Part shown: positions 1 to 8,851 of the stretch, in pieces | How the letters are laid out: every line of letters starts with the position of its first letter | Numbering within the stretch: the first letter of the stretch is position 1 | Source of the DNA: Chryseobacterium polytrichastri | Lineage (GTDB): Bacteria; Bacteroidota; Bacteroidia; Flavobacteriales; Weeksellaceae | Reading direction: 5' to 3' | DNA length: 64,000 bases | Assembly: GCF_900142445.1 (NCBI RefSeq) | Contig: NZ_FRAV01000011.1 | Span: forward strand, 1 to 64,000 | The notes under the pieces: generated by a model | Seen by the model: only the letters and a program-made list of their open reading frames with translations | What the model was told of the DNA's origin: nothing | The model's database searches: none | Translations under genes and position numbers: made by a program

Positions 1-124
1 GGATTGCACCTGCCTACACAGGATGAATAAATATTCTCCTTAAATAGTTTATACAAATATCTAAAAATATTTGGAAATTAGCACAGTACCTTTTGCGGTT
101 TAATCTTTTTATTAGTTTAATTAA

Positions 125-1174
125 TTATTTACCATTGAGCATGAATTGATCTATTTTTTTAGCAAAATCACCCTGTCTGCAACCGGCCATAAAATAAACA
201 AATCCTACTTTTGAATCTTTATAAAACTGAAAAAGGGAGTTGTAACAGTTTCCATTGCTTCCCCCATGAAAATATTTTAAACCGTACGGAGTCTTTTCGA
301 TAAAAATACCTAGCCCCATATTCATTTTTACTTTCGGATCCATATCTTCTTCATGAATTTCTATTTGTGAAGTGGCCATAGATTGAAATATACTGTTGGG
401 TTTATGGCTTTCTTTGATCAATTCCATCACAAACTTAGCATATTCCGTAGGCTCTATGTACAAACTGTAAGGAGTATGAGGTTGCAAATACGGATCATTT
501 TTACCTCTATCGTGCTCGCCTTTTATTCCGTCTGCTAAATGTTGTCCCACATATTCATTATACGTAAGGTAAGCGTTCTTAATAGACATAGGCTTAAATG
601 TATATTCCTGCATAATAACATCAATTTTCTTGCCCGTTAGGTGTTCTATGACAAGGGCAAGATATTCATAGCCTTCGCCTGAATAATCGAATTTAGTACC
701 TGGCGTAAAATGAATCGCCAGTTTATTGTTTTCTCGCCAGTTGGGAAATCCAGTGGTATGGTCTAGCACCATTCTTGCTGTTATTAGCTTGTACCGATCA
801 TCGTAAGCAATATCTGCATAAGGATAATAGGTATACAATGGTCTATCTAAATCAATAATATTATTTTTGACAAGCTTTAGAACCGTATATGCAAACATCG
901 GTTTTGTCATGGATGCAGCCTCGAAAATCGTATTTTTTTCAACAGGTTCCTGTTGGGCATTTTTAGTTCCTGCCGCTTTAGAATAGACAATCTTATTATC
1001 TTTTATGATCGCAATAGACAATGCCGGAATTTGAAGCGAATCCATCTGGTTTTTAATGAATGTATCAATTTCTTGGGCAGATATATCTTTTCCTTTAACC
1101 GTTTTGATTTGTGCACTCAAACTTTGAGATACAAAAGCAATGATCATTACAATGCAGACTTTATACTTTTTCAT
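125..1174 (-). CDS. Secreted serine hydrolase, beta-lactamase/PBP4* family
   Basis: The 349-residue protein has an N-terminal signal peptide (about residues 1-21, ending SLSA-Q), so it is probably exported to the periplasm. It carries the class C beta-lactamase/DD-peptidase fold signatures: SMTK at residues 88-91 (nucleophilic Ser and Lys), the tyrosine motif as Y164-S-G, LDHTTG at 137-142, and HGGSNG from residue 303 in place of KTG. The family (PF00144) includes esterases, D-aminopeptidases and PBP4*-like proteins. The YSG form and HGG box fit a hydrolase or esterase better than a true beta-lactamase. It is monocistronic, and its substrate cannot be told from the sequence. Confidence 0.88.
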   Translation of the reverse strand: MKKYKVCIVMIIAFVSQSLSAQIKTVKGKDISAQEIDTFIKNQMDSLQIPALSIAIIKDNKIVYSKAAGTKNAQQEPVEKNTIFEAASMTKPMFAYTVLKLVKNNIIDLDRPLYTYYPYADIAYDDRYKLITARMVLDHTTGFPNWRENNKLAIHFTPGTKFDYSGEGYEYLALVIEHLTGKKIDVIMQEYTFKPMSIKNAYLTYNEYVGQHLADGIKGEHDRGKNDPYLQPHTPYSLYIEPTEYAKFVMELIKESHKPNSIFQSMATSQIEIHEEDMDPKVKMNMGLGIFIEKTPYGLKYFHGGSNGNCYNSLFQFYKDSKVGFVYFMAGCRQGDFAKKIDQFMLNGK

Positions 1175-1622
1175 TTATTTTCTATTATGGTAAGTACTTT
1201 TAAAACATAACTTTGGTTACCTGTATGACAACCGGAGTATTGATTTAGTTACATCCAAAAACAATTATTTCATCTTAAATTTTTGTCTTTGTTAAATGAC
1301 AGGAAATCAAAAATCAAAAAACACCTTCCATGATACTATAACAGTTGGTAATAATTGATTTCTCTTGATTTTATTTTTTTTGAAATTTTTCCGTTAAATT
1401 AACTTTTTCAATTGTAATATTATTGCTTTATTACAAATCAACGTAAATATATTCTTTATCCAAAAGAAATATCTTTAAACACTACATTATAATTGACAAA
1501 CAGTTGAGTTTTATTATGGAACTCAATGGAAACAACAAAAAGTAAGCTTCGAAATCAGAAGACTTCGAAGAACAACTATCAAACTAATAGGATGATTAAC
1601 TAATAGAAATTAGTTCTGAATA
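1175..1622. other. Intergenic region, 448 bp, no gene seen
   Basis: This AT-rich spacer lies upstream of the serine hydrolase and downstream of the histidine kinase (both minus strand). No reading frame above about 20 codons looks coding. A short hairpin (AACTAAT/ATTAGTT, about 1598-1615) lies just after the kinase stop but has no T-run, so it is a weak terminator candidate only. Confidence 0.5.
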
Positions 1623-3623
1623 TTAAACAGGAAGGGTAAACCAGAACGTACTTCCTTCCCCAATGGTACTTTCAGCACCAATTTGTCCTTCATGTTTTCG
1701 GATAATTTCTGAACAGATATACAGCCCCAACCCTAGCCCTGAATACGATTTCCCCGAATGATCTACACGGAAATAACGATCAAAAAGATGAGGAAGAATC
1801 TTTGCATCAATTCCGTTTCCAGAATCCTTTACCGAAACTTTTACATGACCTTCCTGTGATTCGATTATTATGTGAATCTGCTTAGAGTCAGGTGCGTATT
1901 TTACCGCATTATTCACAAAATTAATGACCACCTGATCAATTCTATGCTCGTCTGCATACAATTCCAGGTTTTTATCCCCCTCAATAATCAGGTCATATTT
2001 ACCTTCCATTCTTACATGGTTGCAGCTCATAGAAAGCATATCATGGAGATTGAATTTTGTTTTTTCAAGTCTCAACTGGTCTTCACTCATTCTGCTCATA
2101 TTCAGCAAATCGTCAATAAGTACGACAACCTTTTCTACACTTTTTCCGGATTGTTCAATAAGCCTGATATGCGTTTCTGAAAAAGGTTTATTCTTCATTC
2201 GATCCAATAATTGAAGTGAAGCTTTTAGGGATGTGATAGGCGTCTTTAATTCATGGCTTGCAATACTTAAAAAATCATCTTTGCGTTGTTCGAAAAGTTT
2301 TTTATCTGTAATATCGGCAGTCATTCCTACCATTCGGTCACCCTTTCCGTTTTTATCATATCTCGGGCGGCCGTGTGCCTGAATCCAATGTAAAGAACCG
2401 TCTCTCCATTTGATAGGATATTCGGTTTTATAAATTCCATTCGTCCTGATAGCTTCTTGTACCAAACCTCTCACCCTTTCACGATGTTCAGGGAGCATGG
2501 CTTCAAACAAATCAGAATATGCAAACTCTTCATCATCTGAGAATCCGAAATTACGCTTAAACTGATCATTACTCTGCATAATACCAGTAGCAAGATTTAC
2601 CTCTGTAGATCCCAAGCTGCTTGCATCCAATGCAATCTGCAAACGGGTATTCATCTCAAGAACGGTTTCTCTTGCATTTACCTGATCGGTCACATCGCTA
2701 GCCACCACCAAAATTGCGGTAGTTTTACCATCTGTTCCGGATATTGGTTTGTAAACAAAATTAAGATAACGGTCAGTCAGTTTTCCATCCACCGACAATC
2801 TTACTTTCAGTTCCTGTCCATAGAAATTTTTACCAGATTCGTATACTTCTCTAAGGATGCCCAAAAATGGTTGGGTTTCTATCTCAGGAAGAGCCAGACG
2901 TAAAGGCAGACCAATCACTGAGCGGTCTTTTCCCCAAATTTGAAGGATAGACTCATTCACAACATCTACAGTGAAATTCTCTCCTTTTAGCGATGCCATA
3001 GCAACGGGTGAATATTCTACCAGAGATCGGAAACGTTTTTCGCTTTCAAGTAAAGTATTATTAACCTCTTGTAATTGGTTTTTAAAATAAACCAATTCTT
3101 TATTAACCGTTTCAAGCTTATTATTAATCAATAAAAGCTCTTCATTTGCGACTAAATATTCTTCATTCAGATCTACTAAATCTTTGGTCAACTGCTTTTC
3201 CGCCTTCGATTTTTCTTTGACCATTTTTCTAGCCTCCATCTTTTCTGATACTTCAGATGCCGTATGAAGAATGTAAGACGTTTTGCCATGCTCATTAAGG
3301 ATGGCTTTATACTCGAAATCAAAATAAAAGTTTTGAAGAATACCATCCACTTTAAGAATGGCAGGATAATCTTTTGCGATATAGGTCTTCCCCGAATTCC
3401 ACACCTGTTTCAAAATATCTAAAAACGGTTGCCCCGAAAGCTCAGGAAGGGCATCAAAGAAATTTTTGCCGATGACACTTTTGTCTTTTCCCCAGAATGC
3501 TAGCATGGCCTCATTGGCGCTAACAATGGTAATATCCTCGCCAGTATATACAGCTGTCGCATTGGGTGACTTGAAAAGTATGCTCAATAACTGCTCAGGT
3601 GCAATATAATCTGGAGAGTTCAT
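1623..3623 (-). CDS. Multi-PAS sensor histidine kinase
   Basis: This is a cytosolic-looking kinase with no membrane segment. I prefer the start at 3623 (protein beginning MNSPDYIAPEQ), because the 14 residues upstream of it are atypical; a longer form would start at 3665. It has an N-terminal PAS domain (about residues 10-130), a coiled coil (about 140-200), a second PAS (about 200-320), a third PAS with PAC (about 330-450), then HisKA with the phosphoacceptor in ASHELKTPITS. The HATPase_c domain shows an N box (NFVNNAVKYAP), a G1 box (DSGNGI) and G2 (GLGLGLYICSEI). No response regulator is adjacent, so its partner is unknown. Confidence 0.9.
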   Translation of the reverse strand: MNSPDYIAPEQLLSILFKSPNATAVYTGEDITIVSANEAMLAFWGKDKSVIGKNFFDALPELSGQPFLDILKQVWNSGKTYIAKDYPAILKVDGILQNFYFDFEYKAILNEHGKTSYILHTASEVSEKMEARKMVKEKSKAEKQLTKDLVDLNEEYLVANEELLLINNKLETVNKELVYFKNQLQEVNNTLLESEKRFRSLVEYSPVAMASLKGENFTVDVVNESILQIWGKDRSVIGLPLRLALPEIETQPFLGILREVYESGKNFYGQELKVRLSVDGKLTDRYLNFVYKPISGTDGKTTAILVVASDVTDQVNARETVLEMNTRLQIALDASSLGSTEVNLATGIMQSNDQFKRNFGFSDDEEFAYSDLFEAMLPEHRERVRGLVQEAIRTNGIYKTEYPIKWRDGSLHWIQAHGRPRYDKNGKGDRMVGMTADITDKKLFEQRKDDFLSIASHELKTPITSLKASLQLLDRMKNKPFSETHIRLIEQSGKSVEKVVVLIDDLLNMSRMSEDQLRLEKTKFNLHDMLSMSCNHVRMEGKYDLIIEGDKNLELYADEHRIDQVVINFVNNAVKYAPDSKQIHIIIESQEGHVKVSVKDSGNGIDAKILPHLFDRYFRVDHSGKSYSGLGLGLYICSEIIRKHEGQIGAESTIGEGSTFWFTLPV

Positions 3624-3792
3624 AATGGGTTCAAAAAGTAGGCAAAGATAACCAATATCTGCCAATGGCTAATTATAAAAGGGATTTTTAATCTTTGTTA
3701 ACTGAGTTCCTAAGACAGCTTTTAAAGCTATAAGGCTGTACATCTCTAGTGAAAAAATATAATGTAAAGGATCTCAAATCTTTTTTTCTTTT

Positions 3793-4184
3793 ATTTTAGA
3801 GCCTGTTTAAATTTTACTAAGGAATTCCTATACATCTATTTATAAAATATTTTCATCAACAAGACTCAATAGATCATGTTTGAAATTATTTTTTGATTAA
3901 AAAGATTAACGCAAAGTTGATGAATAATTTTGCTTTATTTTAAGTGGGCAAAGTGATGCGACTTCGTCGCTGATGAAGCTGTATGCTTATCCCAAACGCT
4001 TCGACGAATCAACTTCGTTGATTCTATCCTTTGCTCCCTTAAAATATGCATAATAAAGCTAAAGCTTTGCGTTAGAAAAATACGTCATCAGTACATTACG
4101 TTTTTAATCAAAAATCCTTATTTAGATAAAGATTTGAATGGTATACAAAAAATCAAATTTAGACATTTAAACAGGTTCTTAAAA
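3793..4184. repeat. MITE-like repeat B, copy 1, with terminal inverted repeats
   Basis: The ends are inverted repeats: AGAGCCTGTTTAAAT at 3798-3812 and ATTTAAACAGGTTCT at 4165-4179, with pairing reaching ATTTTA/TTAAAAT outside. The core (3908-4073) is a long imperfect palindrome bounded by AACGCAAAG and CTTTGCGTT. It holds two compact hairpins, GCGA-cttcg-TCGC (3958-3970) and GAATCAA-cttcg-TTGATTC (4006-4024). An inverted second copy lies at about 54085-54425. No coding capacity is seen. The structure suggests a non-autonomous element moved by a transposase encoded elsewhere. Confidence 0.8.
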
Positions 4185-4277
4185 TGACCATATTAAAATG
4201 AAAGACTGATTATAAAAGCTTTTTCAAAGTTCTTCAAAGCATCAACTTGATATTAACAAAAAAATAAAATCATTCTT

Positions 4278-4310
4278 TTGTTTTTTAAAATATACTTTTT
4301 AGTATATTTG
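4278..4310 (+). promoter_or_regulatory. tetR promoter with overlapping palindromic operator
   Basis: A perfect inverted repeat, AAATATACT-tttt-AGTATATTT (4288-4309), overlaps a Bacteroidota -7 element TATATTTG (4303-4310). A TTG (4278-4280) lies 22 bp upstream as the -33 element. The same palindrome recurs at 4934-4957 before the ene-reductase gene, so the TetR protein probably represses both promoters. Confidence 0.8.
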
Positions 4311-4329
4311 TAGCATAATTTAGAATCAA

Positions 4330-4920
4330 ATGTTAACCAAAGCAGAAAAGACCAAACAATTTATACTGGATACCGCTGTTCCTCTTTATAATGAAAAGGG
4401 AATTTCGGGGGTGAATGTTGATGATGTACTTCTGGCTACCAAATTAACAAAAGGATGCCTTTATAGTCATTTTGAAAATAAAGATGATCTCTCTGAGCAG
4501 GTGATTGATCTCATGTTAAAGAAGGTTTCTGATAGAATGCATGCAACAGTTTCCAAAGGAAAAACAGCTAAGGACAAAATATTTGCCTTTATAGATTTTT
4601 ATAAAAATCCCATAGAAACTCCAATTTCTGGAGGATGCCCTATTTTTAATGTTGCTGTGGATGCAGATGATAATCACCCGAAATTAAAACAAAAGATCGC
4701 ATTTATATTTAGAAGTGGTCAGGAAAGTATTATTCAGATTCTGAATGAAGGTATTAAAAGTGGTGAATTTTCAGATCAACTGGATTCTGTTGTTTATGCA
4801 TTCAAAATCGTAGCAGCAGTCGAAGGCGGAATTGTAATGTGCAGAACAATGGGCACATCCAAACCTATGATTGGTTTAATAAAGAGTTTAAAATCAGAGT
4901 TAATGCAATATGCTCTCTGA
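4330..4920 (+). CDS. TetR/AcrR family transcriptional repressor
   Basis: The 196-residue protein has an N-terminal TetR helix-turn-helix (about residues 8-60, with TKGCLYSHFENKDDLSEQV as the recognition region), followed by a helical ligand domain. The start ATG lies 19 nt after the -7 element. It sits directly upstream of a cluster of flavin- and NAD(P)-dependent reductases, and identical palindromes precede both it and that cluster. It is therefore most likely an autoregulated repressor released by an electrophilic or quinone-like ligand, as for NemR-type regulators; the ligand is inference. Confidence 0.9.
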   Translation: MLTKAEKTKQFILDTAVPLYNEKGISGVNVDDVLLATKLTKGCLYSHFENKDDLSEQVIDLMLKKVSDRMHATVSKGKTAKDKIFAFIDFYKNPIETPISGGCPIFNVAVDADDNHPKLKQKIAFIFRSGQESIIQILNEGIKSGEFSDQLDSVVYAFKIVAAVEGGIVMCRTMGTSKPMIGLIKSLKSELMQYAL

Positions 4921-4933
4921 TTTTTTTTCAAAC

Positions 4934-4957
4934 AAAATATACTTTTTAGTATATTTT
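4934..4957 (+). promoter_or_regulatory. Operator before ene-reductase operon
   Basis: A perfect palindrome, AAAATATACT-tttt-AGTATATTTT, matches 22 bp of the tetR operator at 4288-4309. It lies between the tetR stop and the next ATG (4992) and overlaps a -7-like TATATTTT. This marks the ene-reductase cluster as having its own TetR-controlled promoter. Confidence 0.78.
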
Positions 4958-4991
4958 AAAACAAAAATAAAAAACATTTTACATAACAAAT

Positions 4992-6083
4992 ATGACTAAT
5001 ACAACCTTATTCGAACCTTACAATTTAAAAGGATTAGAATTAAAAAACCGCATCATAATGGCACCAATGACCAGAAGCCGTTCTGATAATTCTGCCCATA
5101 CTGCAACGGCATTACATGCAAAATATTATGAGCAACGTGCTACTGCAGGATTAATCATTACAGAAGGTACTTTTGTAAGTGAAGAAGCAATAGGCGTCGT
5201 GAATGTTCCAGGAATTTATACTTCTGCACAAATTGAAGGCTGGAAAATAACAACAGAAGCAGTACATCAAAAAGGAGGACTCGTTTTTGCACAGTTGTGG
5301 CATACCGGAGCTTATTCTCATCCAGACCTTCATAATGGTAAAAAGCCACTTGCTCCCTCCTCTATCAATCCGAATCAACAAGTCTTTACTGCCGAAGGTT
5401 TCAAACCTTCAGAAGAACCACAGCCTATGACCATTGATGATATCAGAAGAACTGTTAATGATTTCAAACAAGCCGCTATTAATGCTTTTGAAGCAGATTT
5501 TGACGGGATAGAATTACATGGGGCCAATGGTTATCTCTTACAGCAATTTTTCAGTAAAAACACCAATAAACGTGAAGATGAGTATGGCGGATCTGTTGAG
5601 AACCGTTCCCGAATATTATTTGAAATCCTTGATGAACTTAAAAAAGTGGTAAATCTTACCAAGGTGGGAATTCGCTTAAACCCTTCATTGCATGGGATTA
5701 TGGGAATTGTGGTGGATGATGAAACTATTAAATTATATAATCATATCGTCACCAGACTAAATGATTATGACCTCGCTTATATTCATTTAATAGAACCGTT
5801 TACCGATGTTTCTCAGAATCTGCAAGCGGTTCAGGAAGTTGCCAAACATTTCCGAAAAATATATAATGGTACCATCATTATCAACAGAGCGTTTAATAAA
5901 GAAACCGCGACAAAAATCATCAATGATGGTGATGCAGATCTTGTTTCGTTTGGAGTTCCTTTTATTGCCAATCCTGATCTTGTAGAACACTTCCGTAAAG
6001 ATATACCGCTAAACACTCCTGATCAGACTACATTTTACACACCGGGAGAGAAAGGATACACAGATTATCCAACTTTAAACTAA
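4992..6083 (+). CDS. Old Yellow Enzyme family ene-reductase (NemA-like)
   Basis: The 363-residue protein matches the full length of the FMN-dependent OYE family. It shows the N-terminal NRIIMAPMTRSR motif, QLWHTG near residue 101 and the substrate-activating HGANGY (H176, N179, Y181). EDEYGGSVENRSR follows, which contributes to the FMN-binding barrel. OYE enzymes reduce activated C=C bonds, nitro compounds and maleimides using NAD(P)H. It is the first gene of a cluster with two SDRs and an MDR (22-72 bp gaps), and the TetR-type palindrome lies 34 bp upstream. Electrophile detoxification is the likely role. Confidence 0.92.
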   Translation: MTNTTLFEPYNLKGLELKNRIIMAPMTRSRSDNSAHTATALHAKYYEQRATAGLIITEGTFVSEEAIGVVNVPGIYTSAQIEGWKITTEAVHQKGGLVFAQLWHTGAYSHPDLHNGKKPLAPSSINPNQQVFTAEGFKPSEEPQPMTIDDIRRTVNDFKQAAINAFEADFDGIELHGANGYLLQQFFSKNTNKREDEYGGSVENRSRILFEILDELKKVVNLTKVGIRLNPSLHGIMGIVVDDETIKLYNHIVTRLNDYDLAYIHLIEPFTDVSQNLQAVQEVAKHFRKIYNGTIIINRAFNKETATKIINDGDADLVSFGVPFIANPDLVEHFRKDIPLNTPDQTTFYTPGEKGYTDYPTLN

Positions 6084-6105
6084 AAACAATCTAAATATTA
6101 TAAAA

Positions 6106-6834
6106 ATGAAAACAACAGGAAATACTGTATTTATAAGCGGCGGAAGTGCCGGAATAGGACTTGCTATTGCAAAAAAATTAAGCAAAGCCGGTAACAAGGT
6201 TATTATCAACGGGAGAAACGAAGAACGTCTTCAAAAAGCATTGTTGGAAATTAATAACGCTGTTGCTATTAAAGGCGATCTTTCTATCCAAGTTGATCGT
6301 GAACGAATTGCAAAAGAATTAGCAGATCTGTATCCGGATACAAACATACTGATCAATAATGCCGGTGCTGCTTTTATGAACGATCTGGGTGATCAAAACA
6401 ATAACGCAGCACAGAAAGCTTATGATGAGATCAATACCAACTATTTAAGCGTTATCCACTTTACGTCTTTAGTACTTCCTCAGTTATTAGAAAAAGAGAA
6501 TGCTGCGATTGTTAATATTTCATCGATAGCGGTTTACAGAGGGAATAAATATCTGCCAACTTATTCGGCTAGTAAAGCTGCATTGCACAGCTATACTCAA
6601 GGATTAAGAGATACTTTCATCGAAAATGAAAAACTTAACGTATATGAAGTTTATCCTCCTTTGGTAAATACCGAATTTTCTGCAGAAATTGGTGGGGCTA
6701 ATGGTATTCCTCCGGAAGAAGTTGCAGAAGAGCTACTTCTTGCATTAGAAAAAAACCAATTTGAAGTTCCTGTTGGAGATACAAAAAAGATCCATGCGCT
6801 TATAGAGCCAATTGTAGAGAAAATAAACGGATAG
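6106..6834 (+). CDS. Short-chain dehydrogenase/reductase (DltE-like)
   Basis: This 242-residue classical SDR has the cofactor glycine motif GGSAGIG near residues 12-18, NNAGA near 85, and the catalytic Ser (NISSIAV) with YSASK. An Arg close to the nucleotide fold (GRNEER) suggests NADPH use. It follows the ene-reductase after 22 bp and precedes a second SDR, so it is probably co-transcribed. The closest family description is the DltE/SDR oxidoreductases of Bacteroidota; its substrate is unknown. Confidence 0.88.
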   Translation: MKTTGNTVFISGGSAGIGLAIAKKLSKAGNKVIINGRNEERLQKALLEINNAVAIKGDLSIQVDRERIAKELADLYPDTNILINNAGAAFMNDLGDQNNNAAQKAYDEINTNYLSVIHFTSLVLPQLLEKENAAIVNISSIAVYRGNKYLPTYSASKAALHSYTQGLRDTFIENEKLNVYEVYPPLVNTEFSAEIGGANGIPPEEVAEELLLALEKNQFEVPVGDTKKIHALIEPIVEKING

Positions 6835-6906
6835 CTTTCCTAACCAAGGTTTGAAATTTAACGAGTAAAGTTCAAACCTTGATTATCAAATTAAAATAAG
6901 GATATT

Positions 6907-7674
6907 ATGGAAATAAAAGGAAAAACCATATTGATTACAGGTGGAGCGTCTGGTATAGGATTAGAATCTGCCAGACAGTTTCTATTAGAAGGTGCAAAGG
7001 TAATTATTACTGGTAGAAATCAGGATAAACTAGATGCCGCAAAAAAAATGTTTCCTGCATTAACAACAATGAGAAGTGATGTTGAAAATACGGATGATGC
7101 GGAAGTCCTTTTTAAACAGATAGAAAAATTAGGCGGAATTGATATTCTTTACAATAACGCCGGAGTAGGAAGTCCAGCATTGAATATTGCCATTGCTAAT
7201 GAAAAAGTTCTAGAGAATGCAGTATATGAAATGAATGTTAATTATTTTGGAGTTATCAGCCTCACAAATACTTTTATTGAAATGCTAAAATCAAGAAAAG
7301 AAGCAGCTATTATTAATACAACATCTATTCTAAGTCTTGTACCTGCACTTGAGGAACCTACTTATTCAGCCAGTAAGTCTGCGCTGAGTTTCTATACAAA
7401 GCTTCTTAGAAAAAATCTGGAAATCATAGGAACCAATGTAAAGGTTTTTGAACTACTGCCTCCTGTTGTAGCAACTGAAATGACAGCTAACAGAAATGAT
7501 AAAAAAATAAGTACGGAAGAGTTGGTAAAAGCACTATTATCAGGGATCAAAGCAAACAAAAGTACAATCCGTGTAGGAGATGCCAAGCTATTGTATCTGG
7601 TAAACAGATTTTTTCCGAAATTAGCTTTTAATCTGGTTAATCCAAAAAAGATATATAAGCATTTCAAACCATAA
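6907..7674 (+). CDS. Short-chain dehydrogenase/reductase
   Basis: This 255-residue SDR has TGGASGIG (about residues 11-18), GRNQDKL suggesting NADP, NNAGVG near residue 86, and YSASKSAL as the active-site Tyr/Lys box. It is paralogous to the SDR just upstream, with the same catalytic layout but diverged sequence, suggesting an old duplication inside the cluster. The 72-bp gap contains a weak hairpin built on CAAGGTTTGAA and TTCAAACCTTG, which may attenuate or process the transcript. Its C-terminus (FNLVNPKKIYKHFKP) is basic. Confidence 0.88.
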   Translation: MEIKGKTILITGGASGIGLESARQFLLEGAKVIITGRNQDKLDAAKKMFPALTTMRSDVENTDDAEVLFKQIEKLGGIDILYNNAGVGSPALNIAIANEKVLENAVYEMNVNYFGVISLTNTFIEMLKSRKEAAIINTTSILSLVPALEEPTYSASKSALSFYTKLLRKNLEIIGTNVKVFELLPPVVATEMTANRNDKKISTEELVKALLSGIKANKSTIRVGDAKLLYLVNRFFPKLAFNLVNPKKIYKHFKP

Positions 7675-7695
7675 ACAAAATAATAACCTAACATT

Positions 7696-8697
7696 ATGAA
7701 AGCATTTATAATTAATAAATACAGTAATAAAGAAGCTTTACAATTAGCTGACGTTCCAGTCCCAACCGTGAATGATAATGATGTTCTTATCGAAGTTTAT
7801 GCTGCAGGACTGAATCTTTTGGACTCCAAAATCAAGTCAGGAGAATTTAAGACAATTCTGCCTTATCAGTTTCCATTGATATTGGGACATGATGTAGCTG
7901 GCGTAGTAACCCAAGTTGGGAAAAATGTGAAAATATTCCAGACAGGAGATGAAGTTTATTCCCGTCCATCAGATGGCAGAATTGGTACGCTTGCAGAGTT
8001 TATTTCCGTTAACGAAAAGGATGTAGCTTTCAAACCTAAAAATATATCTATGGAAGCAGCAGCTTCTATTCCTTTGGTTGCTTTAACTGCCTGGCAGGTT
8101 TTTGTTGAAAAGGCAGATCTTCAAAAAGAGCAAAAAGTTTTTATTCAAGCCGGTTCGGGTGGTGTCGGTACTATTGCCATTCAGTTGGCGAAACATCTGG
8201 GGGCAACAATTGCAACAACTGCAAGTACGCAAAGTTTTCAGATGTTAAAAGAATTGGGAGCAGATCTCATTATTGATTACAAAACTCAGGATTTCGAAAC
8301 TGTACTCAAAGATTATGACCTAGTTCTGAACAGCCAGGATACAAGAACGCTTGAAAAATCCTTAAATATATTGAGACAAGGAGGCAAGGCAATTTCTATT
8401 TCCGGCCCTCCCACTCCAGAGTTTGCAACAGAAAAGAAGTTACCATGGTTTATAAAACTGATTCTTTCATTTCTCAGCCGAGGTATCCGCAGAAAATCAA
8501 AAAACTTAAATGTGGATTATTCTTTTCTCTTTATGAGAGCAAACGGTTCTCAGCTACAAGAAATTACCAAACTTATAGAAAGTGGTATTATAAAGCCTGT
8601 TGTGGACAAGGTCTTTAGTTTTGACCAATCTAATGATGCTTTAAAATACGTAGAAAGTGGTCGTGCAAAAGGAAAAATAGTGGTGAGACTAAAATAG
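7696..8697 (+). CDS. Zinc-independent MDR-family NADP-dependent (quinone) oxidoreductase
   Basis: The 333-residue protein has the GroES-like N-domain (GHDVAGVV near residue 65) and a Rossmann domain with QAGSGGVGTIAIQLA near residue 150. The structural and catalytic zinc cysteines of classical alcohol dehydrogenases are absent, which places it with the quinone oxidoreductase/enoyl reductase branch. It is the last gene of the TetR-controlled cluster, 21 bp after the second SDR, and a hairpin terminator follows. It probably reduces quinones or enones, in line with its neighbours. Confidence 0.88.
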   Translation: MKAFIINKYSNKEALQLADVPVPTVNDNDVLIEVYAAGLNLLDSKIKSGEFKTILPYQFPLILGHDVAGVVTQVGKNVKIFQTGDEVYSRPSDGRIGTLAEFISVNEKDVAFKPKNISMEAAASIPLVALTAWQVFVEKADLQKEQKVFIQAGSGGVGTIAIQLAKHLGATIATTASTQSFQMLKELGADLIIDYKTQDFETVLKDYDLVLNSQDTRTLEKSLNILRQGGKAISISGPPTPEFATEKKLPWFIKLILSFLSRGIRRKSKNLNVDYSFLFMRANGSQLQEITKLIESGIIKPVVDKVFSFDQSNDALKYVESGRAKGKIVVRLK

Positions 8698-8790
8698 AAG
8701 CTATCAATACAATTGGGAGTAGCTGCCTGACAAGCTTCATTTAAAAATGATAAAGCCTATTCTTTACAATCTCAGAAATTCACAGCATTG

Positions 8791-8830
8791 AAAGGCCTTA
8801 AATAATATAATTTAAAGCCTTTTTATTTTT
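8791..8830 (+). terminator. Intrinsic terminator after reductase cluster
   Basis: A stem pairs AAAGGCCTTAAAT (8791-8803) with ATTTAAAGCCTTT (8810-8822), with one mismatch. It is followed by a T-rich run. It separates the plus-strand reductase cluster from minus-strand mreB and may work in both directions. Confidence 0.75.
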
Positions 8831-8851
8831 AGTATATCAGATTGATTTGAA

